Shown here: positions 14,559 through 22,211 of the stretch, piece after piece | Layout of the letters: every line of letters starts with the position of its first letter | How positions within the stretch are numbered: the stretch's first letter is position 1 | Notes under the pieces: model-generated | The model's input: only the letters and a program-made list of their open reading frames with translations | Told to the model about the DNA's origin: nothing | Database searches by the model: none | Source: a virus | Strand: one strand, 5' to 3' | DNA length: 53,663 nt | IMG/VR virus record: IMGVR_UViG_3300023178_000063 | Location: 1-53,663 of that record | Made by a program: the position numbers and the translations under genes

Positions 14559-16785
14559 ATACTTTCCCCTTACAAACAATTTTTATTGTGTTATCATCGA
14601 TATCAATATGTGCTTCACCGCCATTTTTTAAATCACCAAATAATAGTTCTCTGGAAAGTGAACGTTTAATTTCATTATCAATTACACGTTGTAAGGGTCT
14701 TGCACCCATTTTAGGATCGAAACCTTGATCTACAAGATAATCAATAGCTTCGTCGGAAATGGTAATAGCAACATTTTTGCTAACAACCATCTGTTTAAGT
14801 TCAAGTAAAAACTTACCAACAATCTTAATCATAACTTCTTTGCTTAATTTAGCAAATGTAACTGTTGCATCAAGTCTATTTCTAAATTCAGGAGCAAAGA
14901 ACTTTTTAAGCTCTGTATCTTCATAATCTTTTTCAAAGTCGTCATTAAAGCCAATAGTGTTTTTCTCTGCATCCTTGGCGCCAAGGTTAGTTGTAAGAAT
15001 TAGGATACTATTGCGAGCATCTGCTTCTTTACCGTTACTACCTGTAACTTTACCGTTGTCCATAACTTGTAGTAAGATTTGAGAAACATCTGGATGAGCT
15101 TTTTCAATCTCGTCAAGTAGTAATACACAGCCAGGATTTTCTTGTAATTTAGTAATTAACAGTCCGCCATTTTCTTCGTGACCAACATAGCCTGGAGGAG
15201 AACCAATTAATTTAGCAACTGAATGCTTTTCTTGATATTCTGACATATCAAAGCGTACAAGGTTTACTCCTAATTCGTTTGCAAGTTGTTTTGCTGTTTC
15301 TGTTTTACCAGTACCTGTTGGACCCATAAATACAAATGATCCAATTGGTTTTTCTGGACTTTTAAGACCTGCTTGAGCAACAAGAATTTTATCCACTACT
15401 GTTTCAATTGCTTTATCTTGACCAAATACAATCTTTTTAAGATTATGTTCTAAAGTTGCAAGACTTTCGCTTTCTGTTTGTGCAATAAGTTCTTCTTTAA
15501 TTTTTACACTCTTAGAAAGTTCAAACTCAATGTTTTTATTTGAAACAATTCGATTCTCTTCAGGTGCATCATTTACTTTAAATCTTGAACAAGCCTGATC
15601 AATTAAGTCAATTGCTTTATCTGGTAATTTCTTGTCTGCTTGATATTTAATTGAAAGATCTACTGCCGCAACAATAGCTTCTGATGTAATTTCAGTTTTA
15701 TGATAATCTTCATAGTATTTCTTCAAACCTTCAAGAATTTCTATAGTATCCTGACGTGAAGGTTCGTCAACTGTAATACGCTGGAATCTGCGCATAAGAG
15801 CACGATCTTGTTCAAAGTTTTTGCGGTATTCATCCCAAGTAGTACTTGCAACAACTTTTAAATTGCCCTTTGCTAATGCAGGCTTTAGCATATTAGCAAG
15901 ATCGTTTGGACTGTCTTTACTACCAGCACCTGCACCATTAATCATATGTGCTTCGTCAATAAACATAATAGTCTTGCCTTTTTTCATCAAACCATTAATG
16001 ACAAGTTTTAAACGCTCTTCAAAATCGCCACGGTATTTTGAACCTGCAAGCATAGCACCAATGTCAAGATTATATACTTCGTATTCATGCAAGAATGATG
16101 GAACATCTTTGTTTACAATTTTAAATGCAAGTCCTTCTGCAATAGCAGTTTTACCAACACCTGGATCACCTACAAGAATAGCATTATTTTTACTACGGCG
16201 TCCCAGTGCCAATGCAATAAGTTCTAATTCTTCTGAACGACCAATAACTGGATCAATTTTCTTTTTATTAACTTCTCTATTAAGATTGGTTGTAAATGCG
16301 TTTAATGCTTTTTGTTGTGCTCCAGAAATTTCAGTATCTTCAAGAGCTGAGTCAAATTCATTACTAATATATTCAGCAAACGAGTCTTTGTTAATTCCAC
16401 CTTCTTCTGCATAAAATGTTGCATAACTTTTCTTTTCGTGTAACATACTTAGAAGAACATCACTTAACTCAATTTCTGGTCTGCCTGCAAACAGTACTTG
16501 TGTAAATGCTCGATTAAGAACACGTTCAACAGTTTGTGTTTTTTTAGGCTTAAATTTTTCAGCAGTGGTTACTAAATCTTGACACTTGTCTTTTAGATAG
16601 TGTTCTAAGTTAGATTTGAGGTAATTAATATCTGCTCCGTACCCCTCTAATAGTTTTTCAAAGTTATCCGAACATAGCATTGAAAAGAATAGATGTTCAA
16701 GTGTTACATATTCATGTTTTAACTTCCGTGCATCTTTAATAGCTTTTTCAAATACTAATTGCAGTTCTTTGCTTGGTTCTACCAT
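14545..16785 (-). CDS. clpA: ClpA-type AAA+ unfoldase
   Basis: A 746-residue, full-length ClpA-like protein that unfolds substrates and feeds them to a ClpP-type peptidase. It has an N-terminal Clp_N double repeat (1-150), a first AAA module with Walker A GDPGVGKTA and Walker B IMFIDEAH, and a second module with GPTGTGKTE and VLLLDEIEKAH, plus the C-terminal D2-small domain. An I-G-F tripeptide at about residue 611 is where E. coli ClpA has its IGL ClpP-docking loop. No clpP is in the window, so host ClpP is the likely partner (inference). A strong sigma70-type promoter and GAGG precede the ATG, suggesting early expression. Confidence 0.95.
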   Translation of the reverse strand: MVEPSKELQLVFEKAIKDARKLKHEYVTLEHLFFSMLCSDNFEKLLEGYGADINYLKSNLEHYLKDKCQDLVTTAEKFKPKKTQTVERVLNRAFTQVLFAGRPEIELSDVLLSMLHEKKSYATFYAEEGGINKDSFAEYISNEFDSALEDTEISGAQQKALNAFTTNLNREVNKKKIDPVIGRSEELELIALALGRRSKNNAILVGDPGVGKTAIAEGLAFKIVNKDVPSFLHEYEVYNLDIGAMLAGSKYRGDFEERLKLVINGLMKKGKTIMFIDEAHMINGAGAGSKDSPNDLANMLKPALAKGNLKVVASTTWDEYRKNFEQDRALMRRFQRITVDEPSRQDTIEILEGLKKYYEDYHKTEITSEAIVAAVDLSIKYQADKKLPDKAIDLIDQACSRFKVNDAPEENRIVSNKNIEFELSKSVKIKEELIAQTESESLATLEHNLKKIVFGQDKAIETVVDKILVAQAGLKSPEKPIGSFVFMGPTGTGKTETAKQLANELGVNLVRFDMSEYQEKHSVAKLIGSPPGYVGHEENGGLLITKLQENPGCVLLLDEIEKAHPDVSQILLQVMDNGKVTGSNGKEADARNSILILTTNLGAKDAEKNTIGFNDDFEKDYEDTELKKFFAPEFRNRLDATVTFAKLSKEVMIKIVGKFLLELKQMVVSKNVAITISDEAIDYLVDQGFDPKMGARPLQRVIDNEIKRSLSRELLFGDLKNGGEAHIDIDDNTIKIVCKGKVFEEI

Positions 16786-16818
16786 TTTTATTTTTACCTC
16801 TTTACTATAATTTTACAT

Positions 16819-16847
16819 AGTATACTACTATTTACGTTAAAAGTCAA
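16819..16847 (-). promoter_or_regulatory. Sigma70-type promoter for clpA
   Basis: Minus strand: -35 TTGACT (16847-16842), 17-base spacer, -10 TATACT (16824-16819). The expected start is near 16812, giving a leader of about 27 bases before the clpA ATG at 16785. It sits in the 74-base gap between dnaJ and clpA. Confidence 0.85.
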
Positions 16848-16859
16848 TGACTTAAACAC

Positions 16860-17675
16860 TCAATTTAATTGACTTTTAAAAAATTCAATCTGGTTTAAAA
16901 TATTGCTATCGTTTACCTTTGGAACAGTACCTTTAATTGTTACATATATTGTACCTCGATGATTACTTCTACTGTCAGGCAATCCGTATCCGCCTATACT
17001 AAAAGTAGTGTTAGGTTGTGTTCCTTTAGGTATTTTTAAATTTATTTGTTTTCCTTCAGGAGTAGTTATAATTTTTTCAGCCCCGGTTATAAGATCAAAA
17101 ACACTAACATGTGTAGTATGTAAAAGATTTAGCCCGTCAAGGTCCCAGCCTTCTATTCGATTTATTCTAACTTTTAATAGTAAATTTCCTCTTGGAATAT
17201 TTGGTATACTGTCATCACCATAATTACTAATTCGTATAACATCTCCAAGTTTAACACCAGGTGGAATATTTACTTCAACAAATTCATTTCTGCCACTTGG
17301 TAATTGATATTGTAGTGTTACAGTTTTACCAGTAAAGCAATCTTTTAATTCTAATGTATATTGTAATTGTACATCTCTATTTTGATGTCTTCTTTGTTGT
17401 GCAAATCCTCGACCAAATGCATGAGCAAAAATATCTTCAAATCCTCCCATGCCTCCAAAGTCTTGAGAATTAAAACTATATTGAGGTTGTGGATTATCGT
17501 AAGCCGCACGTTTTTGCGGATCACTTAAATTTTGGTACGCTTCGTTAACTTTTTTAAATTGTTCTTCATCACCACCTCTATCGGGATGATGCTTCATACT
17601 TTGCGTCTTGTATGCTTTTTTAATTTCTTTATCCGAAGCGTCTCGACTGACACCTAAAATAGAATAATAGTCCAT
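16860..17675 (-). CDS. dnaJ: DnaJ-type co-chaperone (no zinc finger)
   Basis: A 271-residue J-domain protein that would stimulate DnaK/Hsp70. The J domain (1-65) has the essential HPD (MKHHPDRGGDE). A Gly/Phe-type linker (about 70-95) leads to the two C-terminal beta domains (about 100-270, DVQLQYTLELKDCFTGK). The CxxCxGxG zinc repeats are absent, so it is a type II (CbpA/DnaJB-like) protein. The dimerisation tail is short. A 10-base-pair inverted repeat covers the start codon (see 17666-17700). It lies between the lysis cassette and clpA; a role in folding phage proteins or in replication is inferred. Confidence 0.95.
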   Translation of the reverse strand: MDYYSILGVSRDASDKEIKKAYKTQSMKHHPDRGGDEEQFKKVNEAYQNLSDPQKRAAYDNPQPQYSFNSQDFGGMGGFEDIFAHAFGRGFAQQRRHQNRDVQLQYTLELKDCFTGKTVTLQYQLPSGRNEFVEVNIPPGVKLGDVIRISNYGDDSIPNIPRGNLLLKVRINRIEGWDLDGLNLLHTTHVSVFDLITGAEKIITTPEGKQINLKIPKGTQPNTTFSIGGYGLPDSRSNHRGTIYVTIKGTVPKVNDSNILNQIEFFKSQLN

Positions 17676-17700
17676 ACAATTACTTATCGCATGGACTATT
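17666..17700 (-). promoter_or_regulatory. Perfect hairpin over the dnaJ start codon
   Basis: In the dnaJ mRNA AAUAGUCCAU (17700-17691) can pair fully with AUGGACUAUU (17675-17666), leaving a 15-base loop. The second arm contains the AUG and the next two codons. No strong Shine-Dalgarno is present outside the loop. Such a structure could control translation; a temperature-sensing role is a hypothesis. Confidence 0.6.
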
Positions 17701-17718
17701 GTATAAAGTTAGTACTGA

Positions 17719-18048
17719 TTACTTCTTCTTAGAGGTTAACGCTTGACCACCAAAGAATGCCGCTACGATTGCCGCAACTGACACAAAGTATGTGGCTGCC
17801 ATATCACCTAAGATTTTAGCCGCACTATCTAAACTTAATAGCACTGCTAATACAACAGCAAAAGGATATAGTAGCATACCAAACAATGCAAACCATGCCA
17901 TGTTGCGTTGTGCATCACGCATTGCATCTGCATCTTCAAGTTCTTTTCTTTTGAACTCAAGATACATCTTTTCTTCTGCTTCGCTTACTTTGCCGTCGCC
18001 GTTAGTGTCTGCTGGATGATGCCCTGCTGATTTAATTTCTTCACTCAT
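17719..18048 (-). CDS. EF-hand membrane protein of the lysis cassette (holin-like)
   Basis: A 109-residue protein. Residues 14-25 (DTNGDGKVSEAE) are a canonical 12-residue EF-hand calcium loop with acids at positions 1, 3, 5 and 12. A charged helix follows, then two membrane segments (about 50-71 and 83-104) and a basic end (TSKKK). Two segments plus a basic tail and a location next to spanins and endolysin suggest a holin, but this is inference. It overlaps the next upstream small membrane gene by four bases. The alternative is a membrane anchor with another role in lysis timing. Confidence 0.8.
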   Translation of the reverse strand: MSEEIKSAGHHPADTNGDGKVSEAEEKMYLEFKRKELEDADAMRDAQRNMAWFALFGMLLYPFAVVLAVLLSLDSAAKILGDMAATYFVSVAAIVAAFFGGQALTSKKK

Positions 18049-18329
18049 TTAGATTTCCCCTCTAATTTTTTAATACGAGATTCTAACTCGTCAATCTTTG
18101 AAGTTATTTTAGGATACTTTACACGCCATGCATTTGGATCATTTTGAAACCAAGTCCAGCCCCAACGTATTGCAAGGTATTCTAAAAAAGAATCAAACTT
18201 AGTTACAGCCCAAGTCGCCATTCTTGTATCTTTGAACCAAAATAAGAATGCCGCACCGAATAACGAACCAAAGATACCTGTGTAAATCCACAGTCTATCG
18301 CTTGCCATGTTTTGTATCATTTCCCACAT
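18045..18329 (-). CDS. Small membrane protein of the lysis cassette
   Basis: A 94-residue protein with one clear membrane segment (about residues 13-31, LWIYTGIFGSLFGAAFLFW), an aromatic middle (IRWGWTWFQNDP) and a C-terminal coiled helix (IDELESRIKKLEG). It starts after GAGGGAG and a late box at 18355-18362. It is translated with the EF-hand protein. A holin, antiholin or other membrane partner is possible. No family is recognised. Confidence 0.75.
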   Translation of the reverse strand: MWEMIQNMASDRLWIYTGIFGSLFGAAFLFWFKDTRMATWAVTKFDSFLEYLAIRWGWTWFQNDPNAWRVKYPKITSKIDELESRIKKLEGKSK

Positions 18330-18354
18330 AATAACTCCCTCGTGTTACTATGTG

Positions 18355-18362
18355 TATTTATT
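18355..18362 (-). promoter_or_regulatory. Late promoter box (AATAAATA)
   Basis: Minus strand AATAAATA, 25 bases before the ATG at 18329, with GAGGGAG between. It overlaps the stop codon of the small lipoprotein gene. The position gives a normal leader for the two small membrane genes. Confidence 0.65.
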
Positions 18363-18519
18363 AGAAATCACACTGAACTACGCCCTTAGGCGTTACTATA
18401 TCTTCTATAGATTTTGCTTGGGGGTTTGGCTCAATGCCAGGTTTTACGATACAAGTAGATTTATGTCCGCAACTACTCAGAGTCAGCAGTATCAGTATCA
18501 GGCTTAACTGCTTCTTCAT
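18361..18519 (-). CDS. Small lipoprotein overlapping the spanin genes
   Basis: The frame starts best at ATG 18519 and gives 52 residues: a lysine start (MKKQ), a hydrophobic stretch and a lipobox LSSC with the modified cysteine at residue 17. The mature part is about 36 residues with two further cysteines. It overlaps the end of the Rz1-like gene by 47 bases in a different frame. It looks like a second outer-membrane lipoprotein in the lysis region. It could assist the spanin or be an unrelated surface lipoprotein. Confidence 0.65.
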   Translation of the reverse strand: MKKQLSLILILLTLSSCGHKSTCIVKPGIEPNPQAKSIEDIVTPKGVVQCDF

Positions 18520-18859
18520 AGTATACAATGATTTCTTTTTGCTGTTCAATATAACGTCTTAGTTCAGCAAAGTTTAAAGATAGGTTTTCGTAATCTTTTA
18601 CACCAATAGCAATGTATGCTGTCTTGCCGTTCTTAGCATAAAATTCTTCGAGGAATTCTTCGTAGTTTTCTTCTGTAACCACATAGATTTTGACATCGTT
18701 CAACTGCACCTTTTTAGGGTGTGGAACAATCGGTACTACCGTACGTTGTACATCAGTTACTGTTACTATCTGTGGTTCCGGAGTCAGTAGACTGCACCCC
18801 GCTGTTAGCGTTAGGGTCAGTAATAGACTCAAGATCATCCCAAAGTTTGTTAGTCGCAC
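18473..18859 (-). CDS. Outer-membrane spanin subunit (Rz1-like lipoprotein)
   Basis: A 128-residue protein with a signal peptide and lipobox (LTAGC; cysteine at residue 22). A GTG start at 18859 is supported by GAGG seven bases upstream. The mature protein has a Pro/Val-rich segment typical of o-spanins, then a helical part with many Tyr and Glu. It is longer than lambda Rz1. The gene starts inside the i-spanin gene in another frame, overlapping by 107 bases, which is a hallmark arrangement for Rz/Rz1 pairs. It would join the inner-membrane partner and fuse the membranes at lysis. Confidence 0.8.
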   Translation of the reverse strand: MRLTNFGMILSLLLTLTLTAGCSLLTPEPQIVTVTDVQRTVVPIVPHPKKVQLNDVKIYVVTEENYEEFLEEFYAKNGKTAYIAIGVKDYENLSLNFAELRRYIEQQKEIIVYYEEAVKPDTDTADSE

Positions 18860-19184
18860 TTTGCATCCTCTGTTCTATTAAACCTGGCTTTTTAGTAGCC
18901 AAGTGTGTTAAATTATGACGTTGTAGAGTAGCACGAAGTTCATCTCCGTACTGCTCTGCCTTTTGTAAGTCACTCTGTAGTTGTCCGTTTAGTTCACCAA
19001 TACGAACATTTTCTTCCTGCAATGTTTTTACACTGGCTTCTGCTGTTTGTACAGCAACTTCCATTTTAGCAACATTAGCACGAGCTGTTTCTAAATCACT
19101 TTGTAATTTTTTAACGTATAAGAATCCGCCGCCGGCTAATCCGATAAGTGTTAAAATAATTGCAATTCTTATTGATGTAAACAT
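18753..19184 (-). CDS. Inner-membrane spanin subunit (Rz-like)
   Basis: A 143-residue protein with a single N-terminal membrane anchor (residues 6-24, IAIILTLIGLAGGGFLYV) and a long periplasmic coiled coil (about 28-95). This is the usual form of an i-spanin. The end of the gene overlaps the Rz1-like lipoprotein gene. It follows the endolysin gene by only 11 bases. Rz-like proteins vary greatly in sequence; the call rests on topology, coiled coil and gene arrangement. Confidence 0.8.
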   Translation of the reverse strand: MFTSIRIAIILTLIGLAGGGFLYVKKLQSDLETARANVAKMEVAVQTAEASVKTLQEENVRIGELNGQLQSDLQKAEQYGDELRATLQRHNLTHLATKKPGLIEQRMQSATNKLWDDLESITDPNANSGVQSTDSGTTDSNSN

Positions 19185-19195
19185 AACATTACTAT

Positions 19196-20068
19196 TTAGT
19201 CAAGTAATTTAGCAAATGTTGCAGGTCCGGCTATGCCATCTGCTGTTAAGCCGTTTGCCGCTTGCCACTCTTTTAATGCACGTTCTGTACCTGGGCCAAA
19301 GTCGCCATCTGCACTAACACCTAATGCTTCCTGCATGATTTTTACACCGTCGCCCTTACAGCCTTTGCGTAATACACCAATGTCATCTAAAATTTCTTGG
19401 ATGTCATCATCGTCTTGTGCAAGGTCTTCTGCATCCATGCCTAATACTTTCATTGCATGTACATAACGTTTTTGACGATCTTCAAGACCAATGCTTCCGC
19501 CGTTGATCTTTTTAGTCATACGCTTAACATCATCTGTGTCAGCAATGTCGTTTAGGTTGTTAGCGTCCCAGAACCAGCAAGCTGATTCAATAGCACCTGC
19601 TGGAGTTGCTACATAGTCTGCCGCTTCTTCTGCTGTCATATCTACAGTTGCGCCAAAACGTGTATAGTTGTCACGACCAGTCAACTGCTTTAGTCCACGT
19701 CCGCGGAATCTCCAACCGTCACCTTCTTCAGTGTTGCCCATTTTGTATTTACGGAACTCATCGTTGTAAACACGGTTAGCAATCATTTCTGGATTGCGAG
19801 CATATTCGTCTGCGTCTGCCTTTGGTGGTTCGCCAAAGTAACGTCCAAACACTGCACGAAGTGCTTTTGCTGAATAGTTTAAATTTTCTTCAAGACGTTT
19901 AAAGCCTGCTGATTCGTGAGCGCACTGGCTAAGGAAGTGTGCTACTCTACGTTCTGTTGTAATGCCATATTTTGGAAGTAGTTCGCATAATGCGTCATAC
20001 CAATCGTCTGCGTCAGCAGAGATAATTTCTCCAAGGTGTTCCTTGGTAAAATCAAATTCAAAACTCAT
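19196..20068 (-). CDS. Endolysin: GH19 chitinase-like domain plus peptidoglycan-binding domain
   Basis: A 290-residue peptidoglycan hydrolase. The GH19 domain spans residues 1-215 and shows HESAGF with E52 as the likely catalytic acid, a second acid in LEENLNYS (60-61), and RFRGRGLKQLTG lining the substrate cleft. Residues about 225-290 are a PG_binding_1 domain (SADGDFGPGTERALKEWQ). There is no signal peptide, so export would need a holin. The gene opens the lysis cassette, and the spanin genes follow directly. The family is clear; the exact bond cleaved is presumed to be the MurNAc-GlcNAc link. Confidence 0.93.
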   Translation of the reverse strand: MSFEFDFTKEHLGEIISADADDWYDALCELLPKYGITTERRVAHFLSQCAHESAGFKRLEENLNYSAKALRAVFGRYFGEPPKADADEYARNPEMIANRVYNDEFRKYKMGNTEEGDGWRFRGRGLKQLTGRDNYTRFGATVDMTAEEAADYVATPAGAIESACWFWDANNLNDIADTDDVKRMTKKINGGSIGLEDRQKRYVHAMKVLGMDAEDLAQDDDDIQEILDDIGVLRKGCKGDGVKIMQEALGVSADGDFGPGTERALKEWQAANGLTADGIAGPATFAKLLD

Positions 20069-20071
20069 ATT

Positions 20072-20788
20072 TTAGATCCTTTTTACTACGAGAGCCTTGC
20101 CGTTGTTCTCAAAGACAAGTTTATCTCCATACTTACTTATGTTGTAATCACCAATGTATTTGGTTAAAAAGAGTATTTCTGGATAAGATTCCATTAAATC
20201 AAATTTACCTTCAATTTTGTTTACTGTTTGTAAAGTATCTCCAAAATCAATAAATTCAAACTTTAATGGGTCTGCATATTTTTTTGTTATCTTTAATGTG
20301 TTTTCATTAAGCTCAACTGAATCTAAAAAGCTGTTGGTAAAGAAATTTTTATAATTATTTAAAGAGCTTTCTTGAATCTTCAATCCATAATTATCTGGAT
20401 CTTCAGGAACTGAATTTTTTAAGTTTTCAAGAGTTGCGTGTTCAGATCTCCAATTTTTATAATAACGAAATTTAAACTCGTCTTTGTCTGATAGTTTAGA
20501 CACGCCGTCTATAATTTCAAAAATATTATCGTTGACGTCTCTGTTACGCTCAAGCTCAACGAATACTTTGTATGTACCGTCGCTTTGTTCGCCTGCTGTT
20601 ACATCACTATCTAAAATAAAAGAGTAACCTTTTTCTAAAAAGTTAGATAAATCTGTAGCGGCTTCTTTACCTGTTAAACTAAAACTTAATGTAACAATGT
20701 TTTGGTCATCGCCCATTTTACTTTTATAAGAATCAATTTCAAAAACTCTATCTATTGTATCTCTTAAATCGCCTGCTAAAAGTCCCAT
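20072..20788 (-). CDS. Hypothetical protein upstream of the endolysin
   Basis: A 238-residue acidic protein with mixed strands and helices, no signal peptide and no enzyme motif that I recognise. It ends three bases before the endolysin gene and begins at the stop of the next gene, so it belongs to the same late transcript. Proteins of this size in the same place in marine myoviruses are usually listed as structural or unknown. No function is claimed. Confidence 0.75.
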   Translation of the reverse strand: MGLLAGDLRDTIDRVFEIDSYKSKMGDDQNIVTLSFSLTGKEAATDLSNFLEKGYSFILDSDVTAGEQSDGTYKVFVELERNRDVNDNIFEIIDGVSKLSDKDEFKFRYYKNWRSEHATLENLKNSVPEDPDNYGLKIQESSLNNYKNFFTNSFLDSVELNENTLKITKKYADPLKFEFIDFGDTLQTVNKIEGKFDLMESYPEILFLTKYIGDYNISKYGDKLVFENNGKALVVKRI

Positions 20789-21339
20789 TAGATAACTGCC
20801 TCCTCACCGCCGGCCTCTGGTGCTGCCGCGTCTGGTGCTGCCGCGTCTGGTGCTGCCGCCGCTGCCTCGTCTGCTGCCTGAGCAGGATTTTCTGCAGCCA
20901 TTTCACCGTCTACATCATATTTTTCTTCATAGCCTGTCCAAATATCTGCAATTAATTTTTTAGGCATTCTAATTTCAACTATCCAAATAGGTTCTAAATC
21001 AAGTTTTCCTTTTTTGGTGCCTGGACGAATATCGTCTGGAGTACGAATTTTTCTTGGCTTAACCATTGATGTTTTTAAATACCCAACTTTGCAATCATAA
21101 TCTAATAGACGCTTACCACCCATTGGATCAGGCATTTTTTCTAAAGGCCAAAAGAAGCGACAAGTTACCCAATGTCTGCTAATTTGTGGTCCTGATGCTA
21201 ATTCACCATCGAGCCAATTTTCATAAACATAAAGATCTAACTCGTCAAGAACTCTTTCAAAATCTTTAAGAACTTGAAATGAAGTATTTGAGTCATATAC
21301 TCTTTCTACGTTTTTGATAATATCTTCTACGTCTTGCAT
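20788..21339 (-). CDS. Hypothetical protein with Ala/Pro-rich tail
   Basis: The ATG at 21339, eight bases after AGGA, is preferred over an upstream TTG; the product is 183 residues. The first 145 residues are a folded region with aromatic blocks (HWVTCRFFWPLEK; PIWIVEIRMPKKL). The last 35 are Ala/Pro/Asp-rich with a triple APDAA-type repeat, probably disordered. It is the first gene after a late box and is coupled to the next gene. No family is recognised. Confidence 0.75.
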   Translation of the reverse strand: MQDVEDIIKNVERVYDSNTSFQVLKDFERVLDELDLYVYENWLDGELASGPQISRHWVTCRFFWPLEKMPDPMGGKRLLDYDCKVGYLKTSMVKPRKIRTPDDIRPGTKKGKLDLEPIWIVEIRMPKKLIADIWTGYEEKYDVDGEMAAENPAQAADEAAAAAPDAAAPDAAAPEAGGEEAVI

Positions 21340-21370
21340 TATTACTGTCCTATCCAAACCGTTACATACT

Positions 21371-21378
21371 TATTTATC
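21371..21378 (-). promoter_or_regulatory. Late promoter box (GATAAATA)
   Basis: Minus strand GATAAATA in the 146-base divergent gap between this late operon and phoH. A start near 21364 gives a leader of about 25 bases to the ATG at 21339. It probably drives the endolysin transcript. Confidence 0.65.
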
Positions 21379-21485
21379 GTATCTCAGATATTAACAAATA
21401 CTTTTTCTCTGATATCCAAATGGTAAATAAAATTGTAGGCAATCAAAAGTTTACAATATCATAACACTCTTTAGGAGGAAACTGA

Positions 21486-22211
21486 ATGGGTGCAAAGCGC
21501 AAATCTCGAGAGAGAAACAATCAGAATAATAACTACGCAAATGTAGTTAACTTTAATACTTTCCAAAAAAAACACACAGTAGACATAATTCCAAGAAATA
21601 AACATCAAGAATCGTATGTAGTAAAATTATTAGATTCTACGAAAGATGTTGTATTTGGTATTGGTCCTGCAGGAACAGGTAAAACGTTACTTGCTGTACA
21701 AACTGCTGTAAAAATGTTTAAAGAAGGCAAAGTAGACAAAATTATCGTAACTCGACCAGCAGTATCGGTTGACGAAGATTTAGGATTTTTACCAGGGACA
21801 TTAGAACAAAAAATGGCACCGTGGACACGACCTATTTTTGATGTGTTACGTGAATATTTTGATGCAAGACAAATAGAAGGAATGATAGAAGAAGGGATTA
21901 TTGAAATCGCTCCATTAGCATATATGCGAGGCAGAACTTTTAAAAACGCATTTATCTTAGCAGATGAAATGCAAAACGCAACACAAAACCAAATGAAAAT
22001 GCTACTAACACGATTAGGTGAAGGCTCAAGGATGGCAGTAACAGGCGACTTAGCCCAAGCAGATAGATTGAAGGACAACGGACTTATTGACTTTGTAAAA
22101 CTACTTCAATCTAAACAGGCTACTCATTTGGACATAGTCCAGTTTGAACAAGGAGACATCGAAAGACACGAAGCTGTTAAAGAAATCTTACAAATTTACG
22201 GAGACGAATAA
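21486..22211 (+). CDS. phoH: PhoH-family ATPase
   Basis: A 241-residue PhoH-like P-loop ATPase, one of the few plus-strand genes. Walker A is GPAGTGKT and Walker B lies in FILADEMQNAT; TRPAVSVDEDLGFLPG is typical of the family. A basic, Asn-rich N-terminus (residues 1-20) precedes the core. AGGAGG before the ATG is a strong ribosome site. PhoH genes are common in marine phages and have been linked to phosphate stress and RNA metabolism, but their role in infection is unsettled. The stop codon abuts the stop of the convergent dCMP deaminase gene with no terminator between. Confidence 0.95.
   Translation: MGAKRKSRERNNQNNNYANVVNFNTFQKKHTVDIIPRNKHQESYVVKLLDSTKDVVFGIGPAGTGKTLLAVQTAVKMFKEGKVDKIIVTRPAVSVDEDLGFLPGTLEQKMAPWTRPIFDVLREYFDARQIEGMIEEGIIEIAPLAYMRGRTFKNAFILADEMQNATQNQMKMLLTRLGEGSRMAVTGDLAQADRLKDNGLIDFVKLLQSKQATHLDIVQFEQGDIERHEAVKEILQIYGDE

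Noticed and set aside
15821-16414. A 197-codon plus-strand frame opposite clpA
   Set aside because: It is a shadow of the highly conserved first AAA module of clpA; no ribosome site and low-complexity Ser/Pro content.
17666-17700. Rho-independent terminator
   Set aside because: The hairpin is A/U-rich, lies over a start codon and is not followed by a run of U in the direction of transcription.
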